A DNA stretch of 64,000 nt from Perca fluviatilis (lineage: Eukaryota; Chordata; Actinopteri; Perciformes; Percidae): NCBI RefSeq assembly GCF_010015445.1, contig NC_053134.1, positions 6,981,636-7,045,635 on the forward strand, written 5' to 3'. Shown here one piece after another: positions 1 to 24,160 of the stretch. The position numbers were made by a program, and so were the translations under genes. Each line of letters opens with the position of its first letter. Positions within the stretch are counted from its first letter, which is position 1. Under the pieces are notes generated by a model. It was not told where the DNA came from. It made no database searches and worked only from the letters and a program-made list of their open reading frames with translations.

Positions 1-409
1 TAAGACAGAGTTTTTATTTAAGATTTGAGTTTGAGGTGTTTATGGAACAATTATCACTCAGTACAAGCGCAAATAACACTGCTGGATTTAATCTTCATAT
101 GGTGTGAAGAAATGTGCGTGAGGCATTATTTTTTAATACTTAAACATATTAAGAGTAGCCTAACCATGTACTTTCTGCAGTCTGACTTCAGTTCACCACC
201 TCACCATCTGCGTCGCCAATTCCTATTTTGTCTCCAAAATGTGCGTACGCATGGGTCAGAGTTTACGTGGAGGACCGCACATTCTCCCGTCAAGTTTGTT
301 TTTTATAAATCACAACCCTTGCGTGGGAAGTGGCGTACGCACGTTTTCAGCCCCGTTTTGTGCGTACACCACGTTTATAAATGAGACCCCTGATCCGCGC
401 AGTCTCCTC
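1..409. other. Upstream flank, no gene recognised
   Basis: Two GTGCGTACGCA-type motifs (about 240 and 330) in an otherwise unremarkable stretch; probably part of a dispersed repeat. No coding exon is supported. Confidence 0.4.
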
Positions 410-1100
410 TTAACAATTGTTCTAGAGATGTGTCTGCTGCTAGAACTCTGTGTGGCATTCATCTGGTCTCTAATCTGAGCTGCTGTTAACTTGCGTTTTC
501 TGAGGCTGGTGACTCGGATGAACTTATCCTCAGCAGCAGAGGTGACTCTTGGTCTTCCTTTCCTGGGTCAGTTTTTGCGACTGCACTTGGGGACACATTC
601 AAAGTTTTCGCAATTTTCCGGACTGACTGACCTTCATTTGTTAAAGTAATGATGGCCACTCGTTTCTCTTTACTTAGCTGATTGGTTCTTGCCATAATAT
701 GAATTCTAACAGTTGTCCAATAGGGCTGTCGGCTGTATCAACCTGACTTCTGCACAACACAACTGATGGTCCCAACCCCATTAATAAGGGAAATAATTCC
801 ACTAATTAACCCTGACAAAGCACACCTGTGAAGTGAAAACCATTCAGGTGACTACCTCATGAAGCTCATTGAGAGAACACCAAGGGTTTGCAGCGCTATC
901 AAAAAAGCAAAGGGTGGCTACTTTGAGGAATCTAAAATATAAGACATGTTTTCAGTTACTTCACACTTTTTTGTTAAGTACATAATTCCACATGTGGTCA
1001 TTCATAGTTTTGATGCCTTCAGTGAGAATCTACAATGTAAATAGTCATGAAAATAAAAAGAACGCATTGAATGAGAAGGTGTCCAAACTTATATATATAT
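410..1100 (-). mobile_element. Tc1-like DNA transposon, 5' fragment with broken transposase
   Basis: On the minus strand an ORF from 695 starts MARTNQLSKEKRVAIITLTN, the helix-turn-helix N-terminus of a Tc1 transposase (KIAKTLNVSPSAV). After Ala-Lys-Thr a deletion shifts the frame, and coding resumes as GRPRVTSAAEDKFI to about 420. The far end reads GGTGTCCAAACTT, typical of Tc1 termini. The catalytic part is missing. Confidence 0.75.
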
Positions 1101-1112
1101 AAACTGCACAAG

Positions 1113-2242
1113 AAGTAAGGAAATTTGTGTTTGGTAGATTATTTATCTGTGGTAACAATGCTTTTAGGCAATAAATCTTATCCCATTGGAAAGCCTGTTT
1201 AGTTCCCTTACAAATGGTGCCCCATTTGTAAGAGACATGCATTTGTGGGATGAGCAGCAGCGCTGAGTATGTGGGTTGTGCCCATGAAAAATTTGACAAA
1301 TCTTCTCTGCCATTGCCAAACAGCTTATTCTGCCATTGACTCGTTTGGTGGATTGGATGATTGAAGTTTGAAGAAACAAGACATATTGGCAATTTAACAA
1401 TTTATTCATTTCACAAACAGGAGCCTCAGTAGCATGTGGAAGAACCATACACAGCCACAACAGCCTGGCCCCTCCTCCTCATGCTGGTCACCAGCCTGGT
1501 CACACACTGCTGTGGGATGGCATCCCATTCTTCAACCAGCATTTGTCGCAAGTCAGCCAACGTGGTTGTGTTGGTCACTCTGGCACGAACAGCACGCCCA
1601 AGCTGATCCTACAAGTGTTCAATGGGGTTGATGTCAGGACTGCTGGCAGGCCATTCCATCCTCTCCACTCCCACGTTCTGGAGGTAGTCTTTGATAAACC
1701 CGCCCTGTGGGGGCGAGCGTTGTCATCTTGGAGGATAGAGTTCGGTCCCAGACTGTGGGGATATGGGATAGCCACTGGTTGCAGAATCTCATCTCTATAT
1801 CTCTCTGCATTGAGATTGCCTCCAATGATGACAAGCCTCGTTTTTCCAGTGAGGGAGATGCCGCCCCACACCATCACACTGCCTCCACCAAAAGGTGTTA
1901 CTCTATCGGTGCAGCAATCATCATAGCGTTCTCTCTCCACACTTTGATCCAACTGCTGTAGGCAGAATCTGGACTCCTCACTGAACATAACGTTCCTCCA
2001 CATGTTCAGGTTCCAGTGCACTTGTTGCATATGTTTGGCAATGGCAGAGAAGATTTGGCAGATTTTTCATGGGCGCAACCAACATACTCAGCGCTGCTGC
2101 TCATCCCACAAATGCAAGTTTCTTACAAATGGGGCACCGTTTGAAAGGGAACTAAACAGGCTTTCCAATGGTATTTTGATTTATTGCCAAAAAGCATTGT
2201 TACCACAAATAAATAATCTACCATACACAAATTTCCTTACTT
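1113..2242 (-). mobile_element. Tc1/mariner element with roughly 210-bp terminal inverted repeats
   Basis: 1113-1321 and 2034-2242 are inverted copies (AAGTAAGGAAATTTGTGT at each outer end). Between them the minus strand encodes the transposase catalytic core: MFSEESRFCL, GGGSVMVWGGIS and ILQDDNARPHRA, a Tc1 DDE-type signature. The reading frame is incomplete at both ends, so the copy looks inactive. It cuts off the left part of an hAT element whose right end remains at 2247-2310. Confidence 0.8.
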
Positions 2243-2246
2243 TTTG

Positions 2247-2512
<266 letters not shown>

Positions 2513-2627
2513 AAAACAAAATGACCTATAATGGTGAAACACTAACAACATAAATAACTAAACCCCTACACTTGATAAAACATAACTCGTGCATGTGTTT
2601 TCATTTCTCCACAGACAATTATCAACC

Positions 2628-13362
<10,735 letters not shown>

Positions 13363-14288
13363 ATGACTACACAAGCACAGATCGCCAACGTATCACTGCT
13401 GGAACACAGAGTGTTGTGTGACTGGGCCATGTTAGTACATTAACACTACTGTTCATTGGTTCCTCACTGTGTTGACCACGTGCCTTTCTTCTGATCAGCT
13501 GAGGTTGTTCGTTTTGTTCAAATTGTGCCTCTTCATTCCGAGCAATACATTTTAGTTTAATTATCTGCAAGCCTCAACCTTTGACACAGTGGCGATTTCT
13601 TTAAGACTGCAAGGGAAGCTCAGCTTCCCTTAAAATGTCTACAATTTAATGGTCAAATATGTACTATTGTGTTAACATTTTATTGACTAAAATGCGTTAG
13701 AATACGTTCATCTCGAAGACGAGTTTGTTCACAATTGGCTGACTCGATTTCCTTCTCATACATTCCCGTAGCGCCTCAGTGCATTTCCCTGTTGAACCCA
13801 TAGGCTACATTTAGTAAACCACTTTGTAAACTATTTCCTGGAGTGCTACAATCTCTATCATTATTTATTACCTTATATTCAGGGGTTAAATTGGGATTTG
13901 TTTCGCCTGGGAAATTATTTTTTGAAAAATAAACCATTAAATGGCACTTTTCTGGAGAGTTCTGTGCAAAGAAATGGAGAAATTGAGTCTTACATGATAT
14001 GTGCAAAACTGCAAGGTTAAGAGCCTATACTTTCTATTGTTGTAGTATCAACAGGTATTAGGGCATTTAGCATTTACATTACTGTTAATCAGTCATCACT
14101 TGATTACACATTGTATTACCTTGTTATGATATAAGAAGTGACCCATACAATGTGCCAAACATAATGTGCCACAAGAGACAGTGCAGGCGCAGCATATGAC
14201 AGTAGCAACAGTTGAGAAGATATGGGTCTGTGGTGATCAGGTCCACCTCACACAAACTTCTTCTCCCATTCTCTCTCTTTACAACACA

Positions 14289-15691
14289 CAGGGCCAGCGA
14301 TTGCTATAGGCGACCAAGGCGATTGCCTAGGGCGTCAAAAGTGCTGGGGTCGCCGTGTCGTCCTTAGGTCTACTTTTCATTAATAATAGAATTAGAACGA
14401 CAAGCGAAATAAAACCTGTTCATTAAACATGATCATCCTAGGGCGCCCCCTCAGTCACACGTTTACTTGTCAACCTTTCATTACGCGACGTTTCCAGTCT
14501 ACGGGTCAGACTTAAACACACGGAGCTCTGAAGCAGACCTGTGCGTCGCTTATTGTCCACTCTTGCTGTAGAAATAGAGACGAGCAGCTGCACAGACACG
14601 GAGCTGCTGCAGGTTTATAATGGACGCGCTCTGCTGTGGGTATGCTGCGGCAGATGTGTCCCTATTTCTGCGTAGTATTATGTTTCCACCTCCGATGTAG
14701 AGCAGCGTAGCCTACAGCCACTTCCCTAAACTGTCTCATTCAGAGACCAGCGTCCCAAACGGGGCTCTGTGTCTGTCAGAAGGTCTGACATCTACCGTAT
14801 CAACAGAGCAATCACATAATGCACAGCAGACTATGGTGCAGATGGATTATTTACTGAAATATAGTGACTTTATTCTTGTAGTAGCCTATTGTATTATCAC
14901 TTTATTTTTCTCACAATATCACAACTCCTCCAAACCTCAGAGAACACAGATGAGATATACTGTATTTTGAATGTGCACAAAGTTTTGAAAATGAGCAGAA
15001 ATCTTGCTCAAACACATCTGAAATATTACAGTCCAGTGGTTTATTAATTCATTAAAATGAATTAATGTATCATTCAGGTGAATAATTTTAATATGCACAT
15101 TTAAGGTGGTTACTTCCTCAACAAAAGAAGCAAAAGTGGGAAGAGTAAATGATGCCTAGGCTACATGTGTGCTGACTCCGATATAATTAGAAACATCGAT
15201 CCAAAGGAGAATAAATAGATGAAAGCAATACAGAATGCCTGAGAGCCTTACTGCAAAATATTCCATGATGTTTTTATATTTGCATTGTAATCTATGTTTC
15301 CCTTTAGATAAAGATATTTCCAGTATAATTGATTCAGAAAAAGGTAAAAAAAAAAAAAAAAAGAAAAAAGTGCATAAAAATTCACTAGAATGCAGTAAAT
15401 TAAGTATTTAATGCTCAAAATTTTCAGGGGGTGGACCCCAGACCCCCCCCATCATAAGTCACCATGCACACAAATCTGGAAACAAAACACTGGCCTTTGG
15501 TTTGCCATACCAGTTATGATTATACCAAATGTTAGTGCCATCTAACTTACATGGAAGCTAGAAACTAAAATGAACATACATTGCTACTCTATCGCTGACA
15601 CAGCGCTGTGGAGATCTGGCAGTGCGAGACTGGGGGGGGGGCGCAAAACTCAATCTTGCCTAGGGCAACCAAAGGGCTAGAACCGGCCCTG
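14289..15691. mobile_element. Nonautonomous hAT element with 8-bp target duplication
   Basis: Termini CAGGGCC and GGCCCTG; the flanks carry the same 8 bp, ACAACACA (14281-14288 and 15692-15699). 1403 bp, with no long ORF. Confidence 0.87.
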
Positions 15692-15762
15692 ACAACACAC
15701 ACACAAACACACACACACACAAACACACACGCACGCACGCACGCACACACACACACACACGG
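15692..15762. repeat. (CA)n with ACGC interruptions
   Basis: CA repeat broken by AAAC and a GCAC run; the right target duplication of the hAT lies inside it. Confidence 0.9.
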
Positions 15763-17332
15763 CACCGAGTGGGGCTCTCCGCTGCTCGGAGCCCTGCCGC
15801 TGGAGAAGATGCGACGGCGAGTACCAGTTCAACGGCTTGGTCAGCGACATGAACTCGTAGCGGCCGGTGGAGTTTCGGAGCACCGGGCTTCCACCGCTGC
15901 GAACAGGGTTTTTAGCTTTGGTAGACACACGGCGTTATGTAGGCCTAGTTGACCCGTAGTGGTGACTTGTCTGCAGTTCTGGGCGGGTTGTTGCCGTGTT
16001 CTGATTGTTCTCATCTCAGCTCCGCCGAGACAAAATAGACTTGCCATTTCAAAAATCTAGAATTTATTTTCAGAAATATCATGTTTTCAAAAGCATCACT
16101 TTCATCAAATTGTATGTGACATATTTAGACTGCAAGCAGGCACATCCGGACAAACTAGCGGGGGTTAGCGGGGGTCGCAGATAGAACTTTTGACGCACCG
16201 AAAGAACACGCACTTTTTATAGCCCCAGTGATGGTGAATGTAAACTCCCATGCTATAAACAACTGCACCAAAACATACTTATAAAAAAAAAGAATAAATC
16301 ATTAGAGCCAGCCGCTCCATAATAATATAATATTCTGATGTAGCCAAACTTACTGTACCTACACTCCCTCCTGCAGCTTTGGTCTCCATCTCTGTTGCTT
16401 CTGGTAATCCACATTCAGACCCACAGCACGCTTGTTTTTCTGTGTTGGTTAGTTCATAGATTCGTTATCCATGTCATCTCTTCATCCTCCTCTTGCTCGT
16501 TTTGTTCTTCCTCTTCCTCATATTCCTCACCTGTCTCTCTCCCTGGTGTTCTGGCTCAGATATAGCGCTAATATGCTAGCTGTATTAGCGCTAATGCTAG
16601 CTGAAGCTGCACTTGAGTTTAAAAACAAATCAGTCAGTTTGCAGCATTTTTCAACGTCAGCCAACAGTGCTCTCTTATATTTCTCTCTCTTTTTCTCTGC
16701 CCCCCTTTGTGTCGCTTGATGCTTCGATTCATTTTTTTGTCAACAACTTCCAACCATAGCTTACAACTTCCAATTTTCAACTTCCAACCACCACGCTGTC
16801 GCTGACGCAGACCATAGACACATAAAGCCGCAGACGCGGTCGGGTCTGCTCGGGTCTACGGTACTTGATTCTGTCTTGAAATTCCCAGAAGGCATTGCTT
16901 CATTTTAACTTTTGCAAACAAATATTCAAATAAAAGAAATGCAGTTATATTTGTTTTATTTCAAACCATGCACTTTTACGTTTTTGAACATCTGATCTGA
17001 ATAAATAATTCACAAAACAATACAGACTGATGTAAAAGTTCGTGACTGTAGAGGGTAACCATGACCGTGATATCGAGAGACTCATATGTGGTAGAAATAC
17101 AAATCAGATTACGTTACCAATACGTGTGAAGGATACATTTGGCTATCGTTTGGCAAAAGAACTTTGTTATTGATGCTCGAAAGGGGGACGAGAGAAATTA
17201 TAAGTGGCCGCATGGCTGTGACAATCATGCGGCTTTCTGATTGGCCGGCCGGCACAAACGGCCCATAAGGGCCCGCGGCGCCGCGGTTATCTGCCCAAAT
17301 GCCAGATTACCAGTCCGTCACTGGTTGAAAGG

Positions 17333-17405
17333 TATAAAATCCAGATTAACAGATTTCTCGGAGTCCTCGTGTAGGCCTACCTGTTGGGAACGTGTGTCTA
17401 ACTCA
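17333..17405 (+). promoter_or_regulatory. TATA box and first leader exon of ACOT copy 2
   Basis: TATAAAA at 17333-17339 lies in GGTATAAAATCC. About 30 nt on, transcription could start, giving a leader exon to a GTGAGT donor at 17406. A near-identical block sits at 34600-34676 upstream of copy 3, and conservation supports function. An ATTGG (inverted CCAAT) lies at about 17240 in a GC-rich stretch present only in copy 2. Confidence 0.6.
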
Positions 17406-17644
17406 GTGAGTACTTTTGGTAAAACTGTTTTCTGATATTCTTTTCATTTTAAGACTGGTCCAAACATCTATTTGTCAGAAAATAGTTGATTTATTAAGTA
17501 ATTGAAACGAGCTTCAGTGAATGTCACATGTAGCACACATTTACATTTTGTCCACTGCATAACTTAAGTGTATCTGGATGAGGCTCTGCATGAATGACTT
17601 CAGTATACAGGACCAGATAGATAATTATTCTTCATTCATTCTTT

Positions 17645-17826
17645 TTAAAGATTATTTTTTGGGGCATTTTAGGCATTCATTTCCACAGGACAGATGAAGA
17701 CATAAAAGGGGAGAGAGAAGGGGAACGACATGCAGAAAAGGGCCGCAGTCGAACCTGCAGCAGCTGCATCGGGGAGTAAACCTATAGGTATGTGGCCCTG
17801 CTCTACCAGCTGAGCTAACCCAGCCA
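17645..17826 (-). mobile_element. tRNA-derived SINE in the leader intron of copy 2
   Basis: The minus strand carries A-box-like TAGCTCAGCTGGTAGAG and B-box-like GGTTCGACTGC, then a non-tRNA body (TTCCCCTTCTCTCTCCCC). The same insertion is at 34912-35096, so it predates the split of units 2 and 3. Confidence 0.75.
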
Positions 17827-18752
17827 CTTCATTCATTCTTTCATACAGTGATGGAAATATCCTAACTTTTTTTAAAGTAGCCTACTGTACTTGAGAATAA
17901 ATCTGAGGTACTCCACTATATTTCAGAGGCAAATGTACGTCTTACTCCACTACATTTGTCTGGCAGCTTTAACCTTTCAGATTAATCAACAAATACTTTG
18001 TAATTGACCTCACAAAAGGTCAAGACTTTCTGCAACAAAAAAACCCAACCATGACTGGGATCGGAATGCAATGTTCAAAATAATCAAACCAAACGAACTG
18101 GATGTTAGGGGTCAAAAGTGTATTTGGATCCTGGCCCAGGACAGGTTCTGGGTGTGAAAGCTCCCTTACTGCATTATATTTTGAAGTGTTAGGTCTACCT
18201 GCCTCCTGCATTTTGTGGTTTCATCCACATAAATAAAGACGTTTTTGACCATAAATTGATGCATACAAATCAGAATGAAGGAAATTACGTCTTTGACGCT
18301 CAAAACAAGTATCTGGAACTGCATTCAAAATTTAAATGCAGTAAAAGTAGGCTACAGCAGTATAAAAGTAGCCTAGGCTACTAATTGTGCATAATGCCCC
18401 CTGACAGTAAAATGATATTATTATCACAGAATTAGTAGCAGTAGGCTAGTAACTCGATGCAGAATAAAATGGAAAATAAAATGGTGATAAATTAAACTAT
18501 TTTCCACGTTGATAGAGACTGCATGAAACACCACGGTAGGCATGCACGGGGCGAAGTATCCAGATGGGCTTTCTGTAGTCCAACATTGGAACAGTGTAGT
18601 TTTACCACGACAGACCCACGTCAACATCCGCCTTCGCACAATAACGCAATACGTAGCCGAGTGTACGTGCAGTTGGATTCTCCCACAGACAGTTAAAGAA
18701 ATTCTCCTTCCGCCGCGGATGTCATTGTCAGAACATACACAGTTCTCACCAG

Positions 18753-18816
18753 ACAGAGGAACAGACCGCCTGCAACAGATCACCACGCCGCTACAACTGG
18801 CAGAATTACAAAACTG
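18753..18816 (+). other. Probable second noncoding leader exon, ACOT copy 2
   Basis: A 64-nt block flanked by TTCTCACCAG and a GTATGT donor, conserved upstream of copy 3 (37464-37527) although flanking DNA has diverged. A leader exon is required because an acceptor (TTTCTCCACAG) sits 13 nt before the ATG. Confidence 0.45.
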
Positions 18817-19294
18817 GTATGTTAAACTACAGCCTGCTCCAAAAACAACAACAAACTAAACCGCAAACAACGACTGGAACTTTGTGTTTGCACAGTGCGC
18901 AATATCACTCCGATGTAGGCTAATATCGGCAACTAAAGAGGACATTGGAAAAGTTGGAAAAATTGCCCTTACACCAGTAAAAGTCCAGCACTCAAAAAGT
19001 ATTATCAGCTAAATATTCTATATATATTCTAAGAAGAAATATTCTAAGAAGCATTTTACTGTCGTAGCTGGTTGAGATGGAGCTAACTTTAACTACACTA
19101 GGCCTACTACCTACAGTTTAGGCATTTAGTTTTTATTTAGTAGGCCTAATCACAATCACCAAATCCACTTTTAAAATGCATCACTTATGCAGCCTCTGAC
19201 AATGATCTTTTTCAATGTTACGTCAAAAAAAGCTGCTGCCCCCGCGACACGTAAGCGGACGAAGATGGATGGATGGATACAATATACTATAGGC

Positions 19295-19299
<5 letters not shown>

Positions 19300-19365
<66 letters not shown>
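19300..19365. repeat. (TA)n microsatellite
   Basis: About 33 TA units, then ACACACAC and the CAGGGATGG end of an hAT-like element. Confidence 0.96.
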
Positions 19366-19373
<8 letters not shown>

Positions 19374-19375
<2 letters not shown>

Positions 19376-20490
19376 GGGATGGCAAAAGTACTCACTTCCC
19401 GTACTCAAGTAGAAGTACAGATACTTGTGTTAAAAAATACTCTGGTAAAAAGTATAAGTACTGATTTAACTTCTTTACTCAAGTAAAAGTAACAAAGTAT
19501 AGGCTTGGAAATTCACTTAAAGTATAAAAGTAAAAGTAGCCTTGCGAATGACAACCATTTTTATGCAAAGCTACCTGGACCAGACAAATGTTACTAGAGT
19601 GCAAGCTGAGAAACTTCAGTGGACATGGAAAAAAGGCTCTTTATATGGCATTGCCTACATTTTAAATGGATGTCTGCCAATAGGCCTAAAAGATCACATA
19701 TATGATAATTGTGACAGAGACTGGGACTCCAGGTTAATAAGCTTTTGTCTGAGTAGCAAGATATGAATTCAATTGTGATTCTGAGAATTCAAACATGAGT
19801 CCTCTAACTTACGTCTGAGATGTTTGAGACATTAACGTTAACATTAGCACAAAATAAGGTCGATTTGAGACCTTATTTATTTATATATCTTGAAAACAAG
19901 AACGGCCTTGAGTAACGTTAACGTTACTACAGCACCGTTACACTAAATCAAGTTACTTTTTAATTTAAATCTATACATGCAGATATTGAATCAGCTAGTA
20001 TTAGATTATTTTTTCAAATAAACTGAACGCTCGCTAACCTTAACGTTACTTGGGTTACTTAACTAAACCTAGCAGGAGAACAAATGTAACTGGCCATTTC
20101 AGTAACTTAATAAAGTTACTGAAACAAACAACAAATAGCTTTTGATAACAACAAAAAGATGCATTTTACCTCTATGTGTTTTTTCAAATTCTTTAGTGAA
20201 TTCTTAAAAGCCAGCAGTTCGTGGTGTTTCGGTTGGCACAATTTGCAGCACATTATAACAACGTATATTCCCATCCAATTAGATTGAATTCGGTATTGAT
20301 GACGTGAAAAATAATGATGGTAACTCCACTGAAATGATTTGAAATTAAAGTAACGAGCCGATTTTGTAAAATGTACCGATATTCGTGTTAAAAATGTAAG
20401 GAGTAAAAGTAAAAAGTCAGCACAAAAATAAATAGTAAAGTAAAAATATCTGAAAGATCTACTTGAGTACATTAACAAAGTATTTGTGTA
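19374..20490. mobile_element. hAT-like nonautonomous element (GTACTCAAGTAGAAGTAC family), copy 2
   Basis: Left end CAGGGATGGCAAAAGTACTC; the right part TCTACTTGAGTACATTAACA matches the remnant in copy 1 at 2247-2310. It lies upstream of coding exon 1. Absent from copy 3. Related sequence occurs near 51100-51300. Confidence 0.55.
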
Positions 20491-20632
20491 TATGTGTGTG
20501 TATATATATATATATATAAAACAAAATGACCTATAACGGTGAACAATTAACAACATAAATAACTAAACCCCTACACTTGATAAAACGTAACTCGTACATG
20601 TGTTTTTATTTCTCCACAGACAATTATCAACC

Positions 20633-23600
20633 ATGTCTGACACTGTGGCTCCGATGCTCTCTGTGTTCCCCAGTCGGGCTCTGGTCGATGAGAATTTCAA
20701 GGTGGTGGTGAAGAATCTGCCTCCGGGATGTCCAGTGACACTTCACTCCCTCCACCAGTGTGAGGACAAGCACTACTGGGAGGCCTACGGCCACTACACC
20801 AGTAATCACAGAGGAACCGTGTCTGGTGGGTTCTCTTCCTTTTTATCTCCTTAAACACATTTTGAGCTAACATTTAACACAAAGGTGATGAAGTGATGGC
20901 ATTTTATATCCCATAATATTCAATGCCATAACTCAGAAACAGAAGGGGAGACATTTGGTCGGATACTGAATTGGTGACACTGATAAGACTACATGCAATT
21001 TCGTTGTACATGTACAATGACAATGAATAACATTCATTCTATTCTCTTCTGTTCTTCTATTCTATGTGATACTAATCTTGGGTGCCCACCTTGAAACTGT
21101 GCTGCAGTAGCTTGAGCTGCCGGGTTGAAGATGTGTGTGAAACATCCATGTTTCGCCCAAAAGTGCACTTAAAAGTTGTGGTAGGTGGCCCTTTTATGAT
21201 GTCATTGGACAACAATTTCATAATAATCTTTCAACAGATTGTAATTCATTTGGTCTAGAAAACCAGACTGCTGCACCTCCTCCTCATTTTAGTTAATCTG
21301 ACGGGAGATCGGCCAATCACAGGTCATTTCAGAGAGAGAGCGCTGCTATTGGCTGTTCTGCACATTGCCTGTGCAACAGAGAGGGGGGAGGGACAGCTGC
21401 AGGAAGAGGTCTCACTCTACAGAACTTCAAATTCTGCTGTTTTTTTTATTCTACCCACTTTAATGACTTTTATTAAATTGCTTCAAAATCTTCACTACAT
21501 ATATTATATGAGTAAGGATAGACATGGATGTAAACTGCAACTTGACTGGTTGGCGGATGCATACAACCGCCAGGTCATATTTTGAGTGTGCTGATGCCTG
21601 ATGTGTGTAGTGAGCGGCCTCATGCCAAAGCCATATACGTTCCTCAGATGTTTGCTGTTTGTGCATCACTTTACAGCTAATTTATGCTCATTGAACATTT
21701 TGTATATTTTGTTTTGTTGACATTTTAATGCTTTTGTAGTTACAGATGATTTGAGTTTTGGGGGAACGTACACAGGAAAAGAAGCCATGGGTTTGTTGTG
21801 GAGTATGCGTCCCGTCCCAGGCAGCCGTGAAGGCCTCAGGTAATACATAAAGGGCTGTGAAGCTGCAGACTAGAGCTGGGCAATATCACCTGAAACACAA
21901 TTGTCTTATTTACCTCTGGAATGATGAATGTTATCAGATAACCCCTGCACATGATTCTCTGTCCTCACAGTGGATCTCTTATTAATTATTTGTACTTAAA
22001 AACAAACAGAAAACCCTGGATAACATTTTTGTTATATTCAATTGTTAACTACCCTCGTCAGAAATGTGAAAAAGGGAAATATGGAAAAATGCCTGTTACA
22101 GTTTACTAAAGCCCCAAACTGAGGTCTTCAAATATATATAATTAATCTTGTCTCTCTGTCAGGTTGAGGAGGAGGAACGTCTGCAGCCCCCTGCTGGTCA
22201 ACATCTCCGTCTACAGGGGACATGTAGTGGAGGGCTTCAGGGAGCAGGCTCCTCTGGCCTCGTCGCTCACAGAGAGATGGTACATGGCTCCAGGGGTCCA
22301 GAGGACCCAAATCAGAGAGAAGGGAGTGCGAGGGACTCTGTTTCTACCTCCAGGTACACGTGCATTACCTGAAAAACTACTTCCTCATCTTTTCTTCCTT
22401 TTGTTGGTCTTTAAAGAGACATTCTTTGTTAATTTTTTTGGCATGATTTCTTTTTTTTATGATTAACAATTTCTATTTAAACATGACACACAAAACATAC
22501 AGTTTTATTCATCACCACCCACCCAGACAAAAAACAAGAAAAGATGACACTGTAACCACAATATTCAAAACCACAGAACAAAATAATAACAAAATATAAT
22601 CTAATCCGAATGAACACATAAATGACAACACCAGAAGCCCATCATGCATGTCTCTCCCCAGCACAAAGCTTCTTAGTACTTCTTAGTACTTAGTCATAAA
22701 AGCCCGTGCTCACGCGGAGCTCTGTAACCAACTGACAGACACACTTTTTCGGTTTAAAATTACAGTATGAACCGCTAAAAACACAACAACCTCACTGTCT
22801 TCTCCACATGCCAGTCAGGCACACTTCCTCGGCTTAGAATTACAATACGAAACGCTAAAAATACCACTACCTTGGCCCGACGGAACACACTTCATTGGCT
22901 TAGAATTACGGCAACTATCGCTAAACACACTGCAAACTCACAGTCCTCTCTTCCCGATTTACAGCCCCCTCGTGGCTTAAAATAACTCACCGTTGTCGGC
23001 TCCAGCCGCTAAACTACGTTGTAAACAGCCATGGGCTGCATGCCTGGTTCTCCGGTAACGTTAGCAGTTAGCAGGGTTAGCATGGCGGCGTTAGCCAGGA
23101 CCAGTCAGGATCACTTTACTGGCTGTGTCTCAATTGTTTTTGTGAGTAACCAACTCGGTTACTCTAGCTATATAATTCAATGTGAGAACACAAATGTTGA
23201 AATGACAAAAAATGCCCATCCCTAGTAGCTGTGATAAATTAGCCTGAAGCTAATGCTTACCTGTTCATGAGAAAATAAGCCAACTCTGCGTCCTTTTGGG
23301 CTCTAAGCTGTCTCCATCTTTCAAATACATCTCCATTATTTACCAGGGGGTTGTTACGTCTCTGGTCACGCAACTGTTAGAAAAATGCTGTTTTCTTTTT
23401 TTTATGTCATGTAGAATCTATCTTCGTTGATCCTGTTCGTTTGTTTGCTGCTTTCATGGCTGTACTACCGTTACATACCGTTACATATTGGACCTTTAAA
23501 CTAGTCTGGACCCAGCTTCTTATGTGCTTATCCATCCCTCTTAGGATTGATCCATCTCCCAGAACAAATCATCTTGGGCTGAACAGAACATGGGTCCCTG

Positions 23601-24076
23601 CAATCCAACATAGGTTATCATGTATCCCAGCCCAAAAGTATTTTGGCATGATTAATGAATGGTATCTTTTAAAGTTATGATCTGTTTGTCCCTGCCTCAG
23701 GTCCAGGTCCCTTCCCCGGCATGTTGGATATGTGGGGGGGCGGTGGAGGGCTGGTGGAGTATCGTTCAGCCTTGCTGGGGTCTCATGGTTATGCTTCTTT
23801 GGCGCTGGAGTATTTTGCCCCTGGGGAGCTGAAGTCAGCAGACTTAGAGTTCAACTATTTTGAAGTTTGTGTTGGTTATTAATATTCTATTCATATAAGT
23901 GTCAAATGCTAACCTCACATGTATGAATAATGAAGCCATTCTAATCTGATATACTTCTGTCAGAACAGAACAGAAGATGTAAATTACAAATTACCATATT
24001 CAAATCCCTGCTGCTGCTCATCAACCACGGTGGCACAGAGATTGGTCTGAAACTTACTAGTACTCACTAAGAGACA

Positions 24077-24160
<84 letters not shown>

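Larger units (their letters stand above)
13363..17327. other. Intergenic spacer between ACOT copies 1 and 2
   Basis: Contains the 3' flank of copy 1, an element starting near 13588 (CAGTGGCGATTTCT, hAT-like end), a complete hAT at 14289-15691, an A-rich run near 15346, a (CA)n/(CG) tract at 15695-15762, and the GC-rich upstream DNA of the copy 2 promoter. No gene recognised. Confidence 0.6.

Noticed and set aside
17645..17826. tRNA gene on the minus strand
   Set aside because: A- and B-box-like sequences are present, but the arms do not form a cloverleaf, a SINE body follows, and the same insertion is duplicated at 34912-35096.
18542..18859. 105-residue plus-strand frame upstream of copy 2
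   Set aside because: No family resemblance; it overlaps a splice-flanked leader exon and is not conserved in copy 3.
20116..20556. 146-residue minus-strand frame upstream of copy 2 exon 1
   Set aside because: Low-complexity Phe/Tyr/Ile-rich translation of AT-rich hAT element sequence; no splice or family support.
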